This document shows positions 10,127 through 19,754 of a stretch of DNA of 40,248 nt, piece by piece (the stretch's first letter is position 1; the number at the start of each line of letters is the position of its first letter). Source of the DNA: Pseudomonadota bacterium. Its GTDB lineage: Bacteria; Pseudomonadota; Alphaproteobacteria; Acetobacterales; Acetobacteraceae. Made by a program: the position numbers and the translations under genes. The notes beneath the pieces are model-generated. The model was given only the letters and a program-made list of their open reading frames with translations, had not been told where the DNA came from and searched no databases. The stretch lies in contig JAJZEV010000156.1 of the NCBI GenBank assembly GCA_021805665.1, positions 1 through 40,248 of the forward strand, given 5' to 3'.

Positions 10127-11356
10127 GTGAAGATGATGTTCGATGAATTGCCGGTGGATGCAGGTTGCCGTTCGACATGGACAGGCCCTCTCACCTACGC
10201 GGACCCAACCAATTTTCCGTCGGTGGATACAGCTTCGCTAGCATCGGTCGGAGCTGGGATTGGCGCCGTTCTGGAAGGCCCATTCGCTTGGCGGCAATAT
10301 CTTCGATACGCACCGGAATTCGTCGATGATCCGGACGGATGCGGGCTGTTCAAAAACCTCGGCGCTAGCGTCTATACTTCGTCGCCATGTTTCGTTGCGG
10401 TGGCCGATGACGCTGCCCTGGTGGGCTATCGAACGATCGTCGCAGGGGGCCATTTCTTCAACGATGAGGTTTACAAGCGCGATGAGCTCGAAGTCTATCT
10501 CAATGGTCTCAGCAAGTCGGACTCGTTTTGGAACGAGGACACCCGCCTGAGGCGGCAAGTCGGCAGCGACATATTCCACTTGGAACAAAGCGGGCAGCCC
10601 TGGCGACGGTATGAGGGGGCCGCGGTTATCCTGGCTTCGCAAGAGCCATCTAACTACGGTTCATTCCTCTTCCGCGTTTTACCAAAAGTACATGCACTCA
10701 AGCGCTACGGCTTGGCCAACCTGCCCGTGGTCTGCTGGGACATCAAACCGGCAACAAGCCACCTACTGGAAATAGCCGGCATCGATCCGGGTAAGATCAT
10801 CTTTCAGAACACCCAGACTATCAGCGTGTTCGATCGCGTGATCATTCCATCATTGCGAAATCGAAACGCGCTCTTGGACTACGAAAGCCGCGACATATAC
10901 CGACAGATCCGCCATGAGTATGGATCGCCCGAAGGGGGCAAGCGCCTTTACATCTCTCGCTTTTCGCACAGCAGAAGGGGTGCCTCCGGGCGGGTCATGG
11001 CGAATGAAGAGGAACTCATCGCGCGTTTGTCCGCCATCGGGTTCGAAATCGTCGAGCCCGAAAAGCTCTTGGTCCAGCAGCAGATAGCACTGTTTTCATC
11101 AGCCGAAATCATCGTAGGCCCGTCCGGCGCGGGGATGTTCAATATCGTTTTCTGCCAACCAGGCACAAAGGTGATCGACATAGAAAGCGAACCACATTGG
11201 ATTTATGCCCACGCTGGTTTGTTCGCGTCGTGCGAACTGCGTTACGGAATTTTCGTAGGTCAAGTAGACGAAACCGATGAACGCACGACGCATCGGCGGT
11301 GGAATGTCAACGTCAATGTATTGATCGACCGGGTTCAAAGCTTCTTGCGGGCGTGA
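10127..11356 (+). CDS. Glycosyltransferase family 61 (DUF563) protein
   Basis: KRLYISRFSHSRRGASGRVMANEEELIARLSAIGFEIVEPEKLLVQQQIALFSSAEIIVGPSGAGMFNIVFCQPGTKVIDIE. Confidence 0.88.
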   Translation: MKMMFDELPVDAGCRSTWTGPLTYADPTNFPSVDTASLASVGAGIGAVLEGPFAWRQYLRYAPEFVDDPDGCGLFKNLGASVYTSSPCFVAVADDAALVGYRTIVAGGHFFNDEVYKRDELEVYLNGLSKSDSFWNEDTRLRRQVGSDIFHLEQSGQPWRRYEGAAVILASQEPSNYGSFLFRVLPKVHALKRYGLANLPVVCWDIKPATSHLLEIAGIDPGKIIFQNTQTISVFDRVIIPSLRNRNALLDYESRDIYRQIRHEYGSPEGGKRLYISRFSHSRRGASGRVMANEEELIARLSAIGFEIVEPEKLLVQQQIALFSSAEIIVGPSGAGMFNIVFCQPGTKVIDIESEPHWIYAHAGLFASCELRYGIFVGQVDETDERTTHRRWNVNVNVLIDRVQSFLRA

Positions 11357-11565
11357 CTTTGCGCGACGTCGCGGACAGGGCCAGCCAGTTCCTTCAATCC
11401 ACGCCCAATCGTGCTGCGTGAGATCCCGGTCGCTCGAGACCCCGCAGCACTCCCGCTTTGCCCGGCTGTCTTGGCCTCCGCCGCCACAAAGAGACGGCGA
11501 GACCGTTCATTCAAGCCGCCGCCGACCGTGATGTATCGTCCGCCAATCGATCCTTCAGCGACCAC
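11335..11565 (-). mobile_element. Remnant of ISAzo13-family transposase (N-terminal fragment)
   Basis: GGLNERSRRLFVAAEAKTAGQSGSAAGSRATGISRSTIGRGLKEL matches the conserved ISAzo13 transposase N-terminus; truncated after about 75 aa. Confidence 0.75.
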
Positions 11566-11644
11566 CCGGTGATTCTAGGCAGCAATTATCCGCGTCGGAA
11601 TTCCCGCCTATGAGTCCGTCAATCGGGCGGCTTCATGAGATTCG

Positions 11645-12793
11645 TTAATTCTTCGCGTCGCCTAACATCATATCAACCCATGTATTCAAATCGCTGCGCT
11701 CGAAGTCAATTTTCCTTACGAAAAAGGCCCCCCCGGTATCAATGGTCGATAGCTCCGAAAGCGTTTTGAACACTTTCGGTGGCGACGGAACTGACCAGTC
11801 AGCATGCATGAGCGGACGCCATTCGGGAATTTCTTGCTCCGAAAGAATCGTGTGAAAATAAGCTTCATCCGGAACCTCGGAGAACTCAAACGATTCTCGC
11901 AGCCACGGGTCCGTTTCCCAGCTCTCAAGGATGGCATCGACCGAGGGTGCAGTTAGTGCCATCCACTGGGAGCCATGATAGTGAACGCTGCAAGGTTTCT
12001 TTCCACGCCTGCGCAGCGCCATCAGCCTCTCGCACCGATGAAACATTTCCTCGGTCACCTCTCGATCGACGACCGGAATCCAGCGAACCTGAGTCGCTGG
12101 GCTATCTAGCATCAAGAAACGCTCATATCTAATTTTCAAAGCGTCGTTCACAGGCCTTACTTCAATATAGTCGCAATCCAATTCTAACTTGTTGCGGAGC
12201 GCGGCTGGGTCCAATAATGGAAGCGAATCATCCGATATTATGACGTAGCGGTCATAGCTTCCGCGAAGGCGCGCGGCCTTCAATAAGGCGATTGTGGCCT
12301 GGACCATAGTGAAGCCACGCCAAAAGACCGGAACGCGATCCGCTATGAAGATTACGGTCCCGCGCGATTTTTTTGCTGCCTCCCGAAATGGCTCGTCGCT
12401 AATTTTGGCGTCAACATGGACAAACATGTCGATGTCGGCGGCTGCGAAGAATTTTGATAAGGCTTCAACGCCATCGGGGTAACGATATGCAAGTACTAGT
12501 GCGGCTATAGACGGGGACATTTGTCTGCTCCTGATCCTACTTGCGGGGCTAAGTCGGTCCTTCCCACTCGCGACAGTCAATATGTCCTCGTAGACATAGA
12601 CCCCATTAAATTCGACAAATACTTCAGGCTCGTATTTTTCCCAAAAGACAGTCAGCTTTCTGCCTTCCAGTTGGTATGTGCCACCACTGTCGTGGCCTTC
12701 ATGACGAACCTCATTCGTCGAAGTAAACAGCCTTAGGAAGCCGTTCCACGCCGGGTGGCTCGCCTCAACGCGTGTGAAGTCTAGATTTTCCAC
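11645..12793 (-). CDS. Core-2/I-branching beta-1,6-N-acetylglucosaminyltransferase-like (GT14) protein with N-terminal accessory segment
   Basis: MSPSIAALVLAYRYPDGVEALSKFFAAADIDMFVHVDAKIS...YDRYVIISDDSLPLLDP...HGSQWMALTAPSVDAILE...VPDEAYFHTILSE. Confidence 0.8.
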   Translation of the reverse strand: MENLDFTRVEASHPAWNGFLRLFTSTNEVRHEGHDSGGTYQLEGRKLTVFWEKYEPEVFVEFNGVYVYEDILTVASGKDRLSPASRIRSRQMSPSIAALVLAYRYPDGVEALSKFFAAADIDMFVHVDAKISDEPFREAAKKSRGTVIFIADRVPVFWRGFTMVQATIALLKAARLRGSYDRYVIISDDSLPLLDPAALRNKLELDCDYIEVRPVNDALKIRYERFLMLDSPATQVRWIPVVDREVTEEMFHRCERLMALRRRGKKPCSVHYHGSQWMALTAPSVDAILESWETDPWLRESFEFSEVPDEAYFHTILSEQEIPEWRPLMHADWSVPSPPKVFKTLSELSTIDTGGAFFVRKIDFERSDLNTWVDMMLGDAKN

Positions 12794-13263
12794 CTTGCTA
12801 GTTCCTTACGTCCACGACGGCGACTACGACACAGCCCCGGAATGCGGGATGCTTCGTGCCGAAGATCGAGTTCCCAACACCCGCATCCTTTAGGCTTTGT
12901 AAAAGCCATCGGCCGAGCCGCGTCTAACTAACTCCTCGTCGATCCGCAATTCTGAACCCAGTTTGATTCCGGATCGGCCCGCAACGGTCACGCGCCCTTC
13001 AATGAACATCTCATTGTGCCGGTTCACCGAACCAAAAAACTTTTATCTATCGCTTCTCCTAACGAAGGTTCTTATCGCGGATGCGGTGGTCAATCAACCG
13101 GACTTGTTCCCGGGGGGGGCGAAGGAACGCCCCGCGCCCAAATCCGGGGCAGATGAAAGGTCCTTGACGTCTTGCGGAACCCTGATCTCGAAATTGGGCG
13201 GGGAAATTATCAGGCTTCGATGGCCCGTTCAGCTGGCGGTTCGACGGGCAGCCGGGAATTCTA

Positions 13264-13292
13264 TTGACTTATTTCCCAAATATCTCTATATA
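13264..13292 (+). promoter_or_regulatory. Sigma70-like promoter candidate (TTGACT-N17-TATATA)
   Basis: -35 at 13264-13269 and -10 at 13287-13292 with 17-nt spacer in a locally AT-rich stretch of an otherwise GC-rich region. Confidence 0.45.
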
Positions 13293-13768
13293 TAATCCTA
13301 TGCACGCCCATCTCAGCCATATCATCCGCGCATGCCGATATGCGCGCGTGAGACCTTAACGCTGCTCCAACCAAGATTGTCAATTTTGGCCTGCCTACAG
13401 CCTTTGCCGTGGCGGAGGTGTCGGCTTTCCACCCGCACAGTCTCAAATCGGAAATTCACCACACAATGACAAAAAATAAGATTCAACACTCCAACACGAG
13501 TTCTGGGACAACCATTAGACCACCAACCCCCAGCCCGACCCCTCGCACAGTTGGGGAAATCCACCTACACGAACTCGCCCGCCGCCAGCTCCGCCCCCGG
13601 CAGGCAGTCATCCTCTCATCCACCCACGCCAGCCAAATGCGCCCGCCCGACGCACTCAATCGCGGCAGCGCATACACCTCAGCACCGAAATCACGCAAAA
13701 AATAAGACGGGGTATCATTCCGCGGTTCCTGAGACGCCAGTTAGACCGCCAAACCGGCGTCCAAGACC

Positions 13769-14842
13769 CTAACCCGCGTTCGCCCCAACCACCCGGTCGA
13801 ACGCGGCGCCCGAGATCCCAATCGACTCCGCCGCCGCGCGAATATCCCGCCACGTCGTGTCGTCCACCTCGATCCCATCCACCATCCGCTTGGCCGCGTA
13901 ACGCCGCTCCGGCTCCCCGGGCGTCAGCACGTCGTCGAACCCCGGCGCCGGCCTTGCCGACTTCACATGCGCCTTCACCGCCTGGATATCCCCAGCGATC
14001 TTCCCCGCGTCCCCCAGCTTCGACAAATCGATCACCGTGGCCAGCATGGAGTTCAAAATCCCGCCCTTCGCCTCATGAAACGCGCCCTGGCCCCCCGCCA
14101 CCGCGCTGGCCATGATCTCGCACATCACCGCCAGCCCGGACCCTTTATGGGTGCCAAACGCCCGCAGCGCCCCGGTATGATCGCGGATAAACCCGGTCGG
14201 GTCGTTCGTCGGGTTGCCGTCGGCATCGATCAGGCAGCCATCGGCGACCGGAACCCCCTTATTATACGCCACCCGCGCCTTACCGGCCGCGATGGTGGTG
14301 GTCGCCATATCCAGCATCACCGCCGGCCCATCCGCCCCCGGCACCGCCGCACAGAACGGGTTGGTGCCCAGCCTGGGCTCCGCCGCCCCCCAGGTCGCCT
14401 GCACATCGTGATGGTCGGCCACATTCACGAACGCCGTAAACGCACACCCCTCCGCCGCCGCCAGCTCCGCATACGTGCCGATCCGCCCGATATGGCTGGA
14501 ATTCCGGAACGCCAGCACGCACGCCCCAACCTCTTTCGCTCGGGCAATCGCGCGCCGCACCGCGTCCGCCGCCATCCGCTGGCCATAGCCACGGCGCGCG
14601 TCGATCACCAGCAGCGCGCCAGCGTCCAACACGGTTTCGGATGTTTGATTGGGAACCAGCAGCCCCGCATGCAGCAGCCGCACATAGGCCGGCAACATGC
14701 CCACGCCATGGCTGTCATGCCCCGCCAGATTCGCCCTGACCAGATGGTCCGCCACCTGTTCGGCTTCCCCATCCTCGCTGCCCATACGGCGGGCGATCAA
14801 ATGGGTAACGGCTTTCAACGCATGGGGGGACAACGTCGGCAT
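13769..14842 (-). CDS. Ldh2 family malate/L-lactate/ureidoglycolate-type dehydrogenase
   Basis: LVRANLAGHDSHGVGMLPAYVRLLHAG, GYGQRMAADAVRRAIARAKEVGACVLAFRNSSHIGRIG, GTNPFCAAVPG, AFGTHKGSGLAVMCEIMASAV. Confidence 0.9.
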   Translation of the reverse strand: MPTLSPHALKAVTHLIARRMGSEDGEAEQVADHLVRANLAGHDSHGVGMLPAYVRLLHAGLLVPNQTSETVLDAGALLVIDARRGYGQRMAADAVRRAIARAKEVGACVLAFRNSSHIGRIGTYAELAAAEGCAFTAFVNVADHHDVQATWGAAEPRLGTNPFCAAVPGADGPAVMLDMATTTIAAGKARVAYNKGVPVADGCLIDADGNPTNDPTGFIRDHTGALRAFGTHKGSGLAVMCEIMASAVAGGQGAFHEAKGGILNSMLATVIDLSKLGDAGKIAGDIQAVKAHVKSARPAPGFDDVLTPGEPERRYAAKRMVDGIEVDDTTWRDIRAAAESIGISGAAFDRVVGANAG

Positions 14843-14905
14843 GGGGCAGAGGCACCTGATCCAGGGGTTTGTCGCAGCGGACCCGCGCCCGCCGCGACAA
14901 ACATA

Positions 14906-15427
14906 CTACCTCGGCGACAGCACCATGACCATCTGCCGGTTTTCCATCCGCGGCATCTGCTCAACCTTGCTCGTCGTATCCATCTCCGCTCGGATACGCT
15001 CCAGAACGCGCACACCGATATCCTGATGCGCCATCTCACGGCCACGGAAGCGCAGCGTCACCTTGACCTTGTCGCCCTCCTCGATGAACGACTTCATGGC
15101 GCGCATCTTCACCTGATAGTCGTTCTCATCGATGTTCGGGCGCACCTTGATCTCTTTGATCTCGATGACTTTTTGCTTCTTCTTGGCCTCGTTCCGCTTC
15201 TTCTGCTGTTCGTATTTGAACTTGCCAAAGTCGAGGATCTTGCACACCGGCGGATCGGCGTTCGGGCTGATTTCCACCAGATCCAGGCCAACCGCGAAGG
15301 CGCGTTGCATCGCCTCACGCACGGTCAGCACGCCTTGCATTTCGCCATCCTGATCGATCAGGCGGACTTGCGGGATGCGGATTTCCTCGTTTACGCGGGG
15401 GCCGTCGCGGGTTGGCGGGGCGGCCAT
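14906..15427 (-). CDS. infC: Translation initiation factor IF-3
   Basis: [66 protein letters not shown]...[18 protein letters not shown]. Confidence 0.97.
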   Translation of the reverse strand: MAAPPTRDGPRVNEEIRIPQVRLIDQDGEMQGVLTVREAMQRAFAVGLDLVEISPNADPPVCKILDFGKFKYEQQKKRNEAKKKQKVIEIKEIKVRPNIDENDYQVKMRAMKSFIEEGDKVKVTLRFRGREMAHQDIGVRVLERIRAEMDTTSKVEQMPRMENRQMVMVLSPR

Positions 15428-15527
15428 TGGTCCTCTGGCTATCGTTCTCTCCTGTCTCTGTTACAAAGGTCAGCGACCCGGCGTGCCGTTGACCACTTGG
15501 TAGTGTGCGCGGAAATGGGGCCTAAAA

Positions 15528-17465
15528 TCAAGCCACGTTGCCTGGAATTAAGTCGGGCGGCGTCGCTTCCGATGCAAGTCTGCCAACCGCTTCCTCCAGC
15601 GACAGGATTTCCTGCCCCTGGCTGCCCAGCCGGCGCAGCGCCACGGTGCGGGTTTCCGCCTCTTTCCGGCCGACCACCGCCAGCACCGGAACCAGTGCCA
15701 GACTGTGTTCGCGCACCTTGGCATTGATCTTCTGGTTGGTCAGGTCGGTATTCACCGCCAGCCCGGCCTTGGCGAACGCCGCCGCGACCTCGCGGGCGTA
15801 CTCGTCCGCGTCCGACACGATGGTCGCCACCACCGCCTGCACCGGCGCCAGCCAAAGCGGGAAACGCCCGGCATATTGCTCGATCAGAATGCCGATGAAC
15901 CGCTCGAAACTGCCGAAAATCGCCCGATGCAGCATGATCGGCCGGTGACGGGCACCGTCTTCGCCCACATACTCCGCGTCCAACCGCTCCGGCAGGTTGG
16001 GATCGACCTGCAACGTGCCGCACTGCCAGTCCCGCCCGATCGCATCGCGCAGCACGAACTCCAGCTTCGGCCCATAGAACGCGCCCTCGCCGGGGTTCAG
16101 CTCATAGCTCACACCCGCGATCGCACACGCGTCCCGCAGCGCACCCTCCGCCTGGTCCCACGCTGCGTCGCTGCCAATCCGCGCCTCCGGCCGGTCAGAG
16201 AACTTGATCCGGAAGTCGCCGAACCCGAAGTCGCGATAGACCTGCGACAGCAGCGTAATGAACCGGGCGGTTTCGGACGCGATCTGCTCCTCGGTGCAGA
16301 AGATATGGGCGTCGTCCTGGGTGAACGCCCGCACCCGCATGATGCCATGCAGGGAGCCGGAGGGCTCATACCGGTGGCACGACCCGAACTCCGCCATCCG
16401 CAGCGGCAGTTCGCGGTAGGACCGCAGCCCGTGCCGGAAGATCTGGATGTGGCAGGGGCAGTTCATCGGCTTCAGCGCCAGGAACTTATCCTCCTCCTCC
16501 ACCTGCGCGATGAACATGTTCTGGCGGTAGTTGTCCCAGTGGCCGGACTTCTCCCACAGCGAGCGGTCCACCAACTGCGGAGTCTTCACCTCCTGGTAGC
16601 CATTGGCGTCCAGCCGCCGCCGCAGATAGGCTTCCACCGTCCGGTACAGCTTCCAGCCCTTCGGATGCCAGAAGATCGACCCGACCGCTTCCTCCTGGAT
16701 ATGGAACAGGTCCATTTCCTTGCCGATCTTGCGGTGGTCGCGGCGTTCGGCCTCTTCCAACTGATGCAGATAGGCGTCCAGTTCCTTCTGGTCGCGCCAC
16801 GCCGTGCCATAGATGCGCGACAGCATGGCGTTGCGATGATCGCCGCGCCAGTAGGCGCCGGCCACCTTCATCAGCTTGAACGCGGTGCCCACATCGGCCG
16901 TGGAGCGCAAATGCGGGCCGCGGCACAGGTCGATCCACTCGCCCTGGCTGTACAGCGTGATCGTCTCGGTCGCCGGCAGGTCCTGGATCAGTTGTGCCTT
17001 GTATTTCTCGCCCTTGGCCTGGAAGAACGCGATGGCCTCGTCGCGGTCGATGACCTTGCGTTCGAATTTGGCCCCGCAGGCCACGATCTCGCGCATCTTG
17101 GCCTCGATCGCGCCGAAATCCTCCGGCGTGAACGGCTCGTTGCGGGCGAAATCGTAGTAGAACCCGTTTTCGATCGAAGGGCCGATCGTGACCTGGGTGC
17201 CGGGATACAGCGCCTGCACCGCCTCGGCCAGCACATGCGCGGCGTCGTGGCGGATCATCTCCAGCGCGTCGGGATCGCGGCGGGTGATGAACACGACGTT
17301 CGCGTCATGCTCGATCGTCGCCGACAGATCCACCGTCCTGCCGTCGATCTTCATCGCCAGGGCCGCCCGCGCCAGTCCGGGGCCGATCGCCTCGGCCACC
17401 GTGGTGCCCGTCACCGGCGCATCGAACTGGCGCACGGAACCGTCGGGCAGGGTGATCGCGGGCAT
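15528..17465 (-). CDS. thrS: Threonyl-tRNA synthetase
   Basis: TGS domain, [94 protein letters not shown]. Confidence 0.98.
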   Translation of the reverse strand: MPAITLPDGSVRQFDAPVTGTTVAEAIGPGLARAALAMKIDGRTVDLSATIEHDANVVFITRRDPDALEMIRHDAAHVLAEAVQALYPGTQVTIGPSIENGFYYDFARNEPFTPEDFGAIEAKMREIVACGAKFERKVIDRDEAIAFFQAKGEKYKAQLIQDLPATETITLYSQGEWIDLCRGPHLRSTADVGTAFKLMKVAGAYWRGDHRNAMLSRIYGTAWRDQKELDAYLHQLEEAERRDHRKIGKEMDLFHIQEEAVGSIFWHPKGWKLYRTVEAYLRRRLDANGYQEVKTPQLVDRSLWEKSGHWDNYRQNMFIAQVEEEDKFLALKPMNCPCHIQIFRHGLRSYRELPLRMAEFGSCHRYEPSGSLHGIMRVRAFTQDDAHIFCTEEQIASETARFITLLSQVYRDFGFGDFRIKFSDRPEARIGSDAAWDQAEGALRDACAIAGVSYELNPGEGAFYGPKLEFVLRDAIGRDWQCGTLQVDPNLPERLDAEYVGEDGARHRPIMLHRAIFGSFERFIGILIEQYAGRFPLWLAPVQAVVATIVSDADEYAREVAAAFAKAGLAVNTDLTNQKINAKVREHSLALVPVLAVVGRKEAETRTVALRRLGSQGQEILSLEEAVGRLASEATPPDLIPGNVA

Positions 17466-17600
17466 GGGTCGTGCGTCCTCATTGACATCGAAAGGCGGTG
17501 TCTATGGCGAACGCGGCGCTTCCCCGCAACCCTTAGCTGCGTGTTGCAGCCATCGGCCGGGTGCGCGACGATAGCGGCAACACGACCTTGGGACAGACTC

Positions 17601-18461
17601 ATGACCAAACCATCCATGCGCGCCATCCTGAACAAGCCCGGCATCCTGACGCTTCCCGGCGTCTTCGACGGCATTTCCGCCCGTGTCGCCAACAGCCTCG
17701 GCTTCCCGGCGCTCTACATGACAGGCTACGGCGCGGTCGCCTCCGCCCTGGGCGTCCCCGATGCCGGCGTGGCCAGCGTGACGGAAATGCTGGACCGCGT
17801 CGCCTGCATCGCCGCCGCCATCGACGTGCCGTTCATCGCCGACGGCGACACCGGCTATGGTGGCCTGCTGAACGTCGCACGCACGGTGCGGGCCTACGCC
17901 GCGGCCGGCGCGTCGGGCATCCAGTTGGAAGACCAGGAAATCCCCAAGAAATGCGGCCATACGGAGTTCCGCCGCGTGGTCCCCTATACCGACGCCATCC
18001 GCAAGATCCAGGTCGCCGTGGACAGCCGCCCCAGCGAGGATTTCCTGATCGTCGCCCGCACCGACGCCCGCTATTCGGAAGGCATGGACGAAGCCCTCCG
18101 CCGCGGCGAGGGCTTCCTGAAGGCCGGCGCCGATATCCTGTTCATCGAAAGCCCCGAGTCGCCCGAGGAACTGCGCCGGGTCGGCGAAACCTTCAAAGGC
18201 GCCGCCCTGCTGGCCAACATGGTGGAAGGCGGTCGCACCCCGTTCCTGTCCACGACGGAACTGGAAGCCATCGGTTTCAAGGTCGCACTGTTCCCCGCAA
18301 CCGGCTTCCTGACCGCCGCCCGGGCCATGCGGGACGGCTATGCGTTCCTGCAAGCGCACGGCACCAGCACCGGCGGTCCCGCCCAACTGCCGTTCTCCGA
18401 CATGAACGCCCTGATGGGCTTCCCGGCGGTGCATGCGTTCGAGGCAAAATGGGCCGGCTGA
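17601..18461 (+). CDS. Isocitrate lyase/PEP mutase superfamily protein (oxaloacetate decarboxylase or methylisocitrate lyase-like)
   Basis: MTKPSMRAILNKPGILTLPGVFDGISARVANSLGFPALYMTGYG...FIADGDTGYGG...GIQLEDQEIPKKCGH...ARTDAR; KKCGH signature at 17946-17960. Confidence 0.92.
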   Translation: MTKPSMRAILNKPGILTLPGVFDGISARVANSLGFPALYMTGYGAVASALGVPDAGVASVTEMLDRVACIAAAIDVPFIADGDTGYGGLLNVARTVRAYAAAGASGIQLEDQEIPKKCGHTEFRRVVPYTDAIRKIQVAVDSRPSEDFLIVARTDARYSEGMDEALRRGEGFLKAGADILFIESPESPEELRRVGETFKGAALLANMVEGGRTPFLSTTELEAIGFKVALFPATGFLTAARAMRDGYAFLQAHGTSTGGPAQLPFSDMNALMGFPAVHAFEAKWAG

Positions 18462-18465
18462 ATCC

Positions 18466-18861
18466 CTAATCGACGGTGATCGTGCCGGCCATGCCATCCC
18501 AGTCATGGTCGGCGCAGGTCAGCCCGTACTGCCCCCGGGCCGGCGCGATCAGCAGAACCCGCACCGTCTTGCCCGGTTGCACCACGATGTCGGTGCCGCC
18601 GTTCGCCAACACTTTCCGGTCCCGCACGGTCGCCGCCTTCAGAAAGCCCGGCGCGGTGAACTCGTGCATCTCCTTGCCGCGATTCTCCAGCCGCAGGGCA
18701 TAGACCCGGCCAGCGTGGAAGGTCAGGCGATCCGGCTCGAACCGGTTATCGACCATGACCACGGTCAGTGTTTCCGCGCCATCCCATCGATCGGCGGCAC
18801 TGGCGGTCAGCGGAAAGCCGCCGCACAGCGCAACGACAGCCAGCGCGAGCCCAAACTGCAT
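18466..18861 (-). CDS. Secreted cupredoxin-like copper protein
   Basis: Signal peptide MQFGLALAVVALCGGFPLTASAA; KEMHEFTAPGF and GLTCADHDWDGMAG look like type 1 copper ligands (H...C..H....M). Confidence 0.8.
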   Translation of the reverse strand: MQFGLALAVVALCGGFPLTASAADRWDGAETLTVVMVDNRFEPDRLTFHAGRVYALRLENRGKEMHEFTAPGFLKAATVRDRKVLANGGTDIVVQPGKTVRVLLIAPARGQYGLTCADHDWDGMAGTITVD

Positions 18862-19037
18862 ATTCTAAACCCAACCTGTCCAAACCGCTTTCAGATGGCC
18901 TCCGTCGCCGAACCGACAAGCGGCAATGCAGCCAGGCCCGCCGCGATTCGTCATGCCGGCCCCGGTTGCGGACCGGCACCGGCCGGAGTATCGGAACCGC
19001 CAGCCTTCACCGGCTACAGCGCAAGGATGCCGTTTGT

Positions 19038-19754
19038 ATGGACATAAACCGCACCGATCTGGGCGAACGGACTGACATCACCGCGGTTGCCGCCCTGGTC
19101 GCTGTCGAAGGACTGAGCGTGGTCGATATCGGTTGCGGCCCCGGCAAGGTGTCGCGCGACCTCGCCGCGGCCGGCGCAACCGTCCTGGGCGTGGAACCGG
19201 ACCCGATCCAGGCGGAGAAAAACCGTCAGGCTCCGTCGGTTCCGGGCCTTACCTTCACCGAGGGCCGGGCGCAAAGCCTGAAGCTGGAAACCGGATCGGT
19301 GGATGGTGTGTTCTTCTTCCGCTCCCTCCATCACGTCCCCCTCGACCAAATGGACGCCGCCCTGCACGAAGCCGCCCGGGTGCTGAAGCCCGCAACCGGG
19401 TTTCTGTGCGTCTTCGAACCGGGCATGACCGGCACCCATTTCAAGGTCATGCGCCCGTTCAACGATGAAACCCGGGTGCGCACCGAAGCGCAGGCCGCCC
19501 TGGCCCGCATCTCCGGCCGGCTGTTTCGAACCGAGGCGCTGTACCGCTATGTGCAGTTCCCCCGTTACCCGGATTTCGAGGCCATGGTGACCCGGGTAAC
19601 CGGACTGACCTTCATCGATGTCCAGCGCAAGAACGTCGAAACCGACGAAGTCAGAAGCCTGTTCGAAGCCGAACGCACCGCCGACGGGGACTATGTCTTC
19701 GAACAGCCGATGCTGGTGAATGTCTATCGCGGCCCAGTCGTTACCCAGCCCTGA
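19038..19754 (+). CDS. Class I SAM-dependent methyltransferase
   Basis: LSVVDIGCGPGKVSRDLAAAGATVLGVEPDP...VDGVFFFRSLHHVPLDQMDAALHEAARVLKPATGFLCVFEP; start set at MDINRTD. Confidence 0.88.
   Translation: MDINRTDLGERTDITAVAALVAVEGLSVVDIGCGPGKVSRDLAAAGATVLGVEPDPIQAEKNRQAPSVPGLTFTEGRAQSLKLETGSVDGVFFFRSLHHVPLDQMDAALHEAARVLKPATGFLCVFEPGMTGTHFKVMRPFNDETRVRTEAQAALARISGRLFRTEALYRYVQFPRYPDFEAMVTRVTGLTFIDVQRKNVETDEVRSLFEAERTADGDYVFEQPMLVNVYRGPVVTQP

Noticed and set aside
13440-13760. Protein-coding remnant (minus-strand GRIWLAWVDERM... or plus-strand 98-aa ORF)
   Set aside because: No consistent frame or recognisable family; could not be supported
13967-15727. 586-aa plus-strand ORF
   Set aside because: Antisense to the Ldh2 dehydrogenase, infC and thrS; His/Arg-rich composition typical of a shadow ORF
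15705-18461. 918-aa plus-strand ORF
   Set aside because: 5' two thirds are antisense to thrS; only the 3' part from 17601 is the real PEP mutase/isocitrate lyase gene
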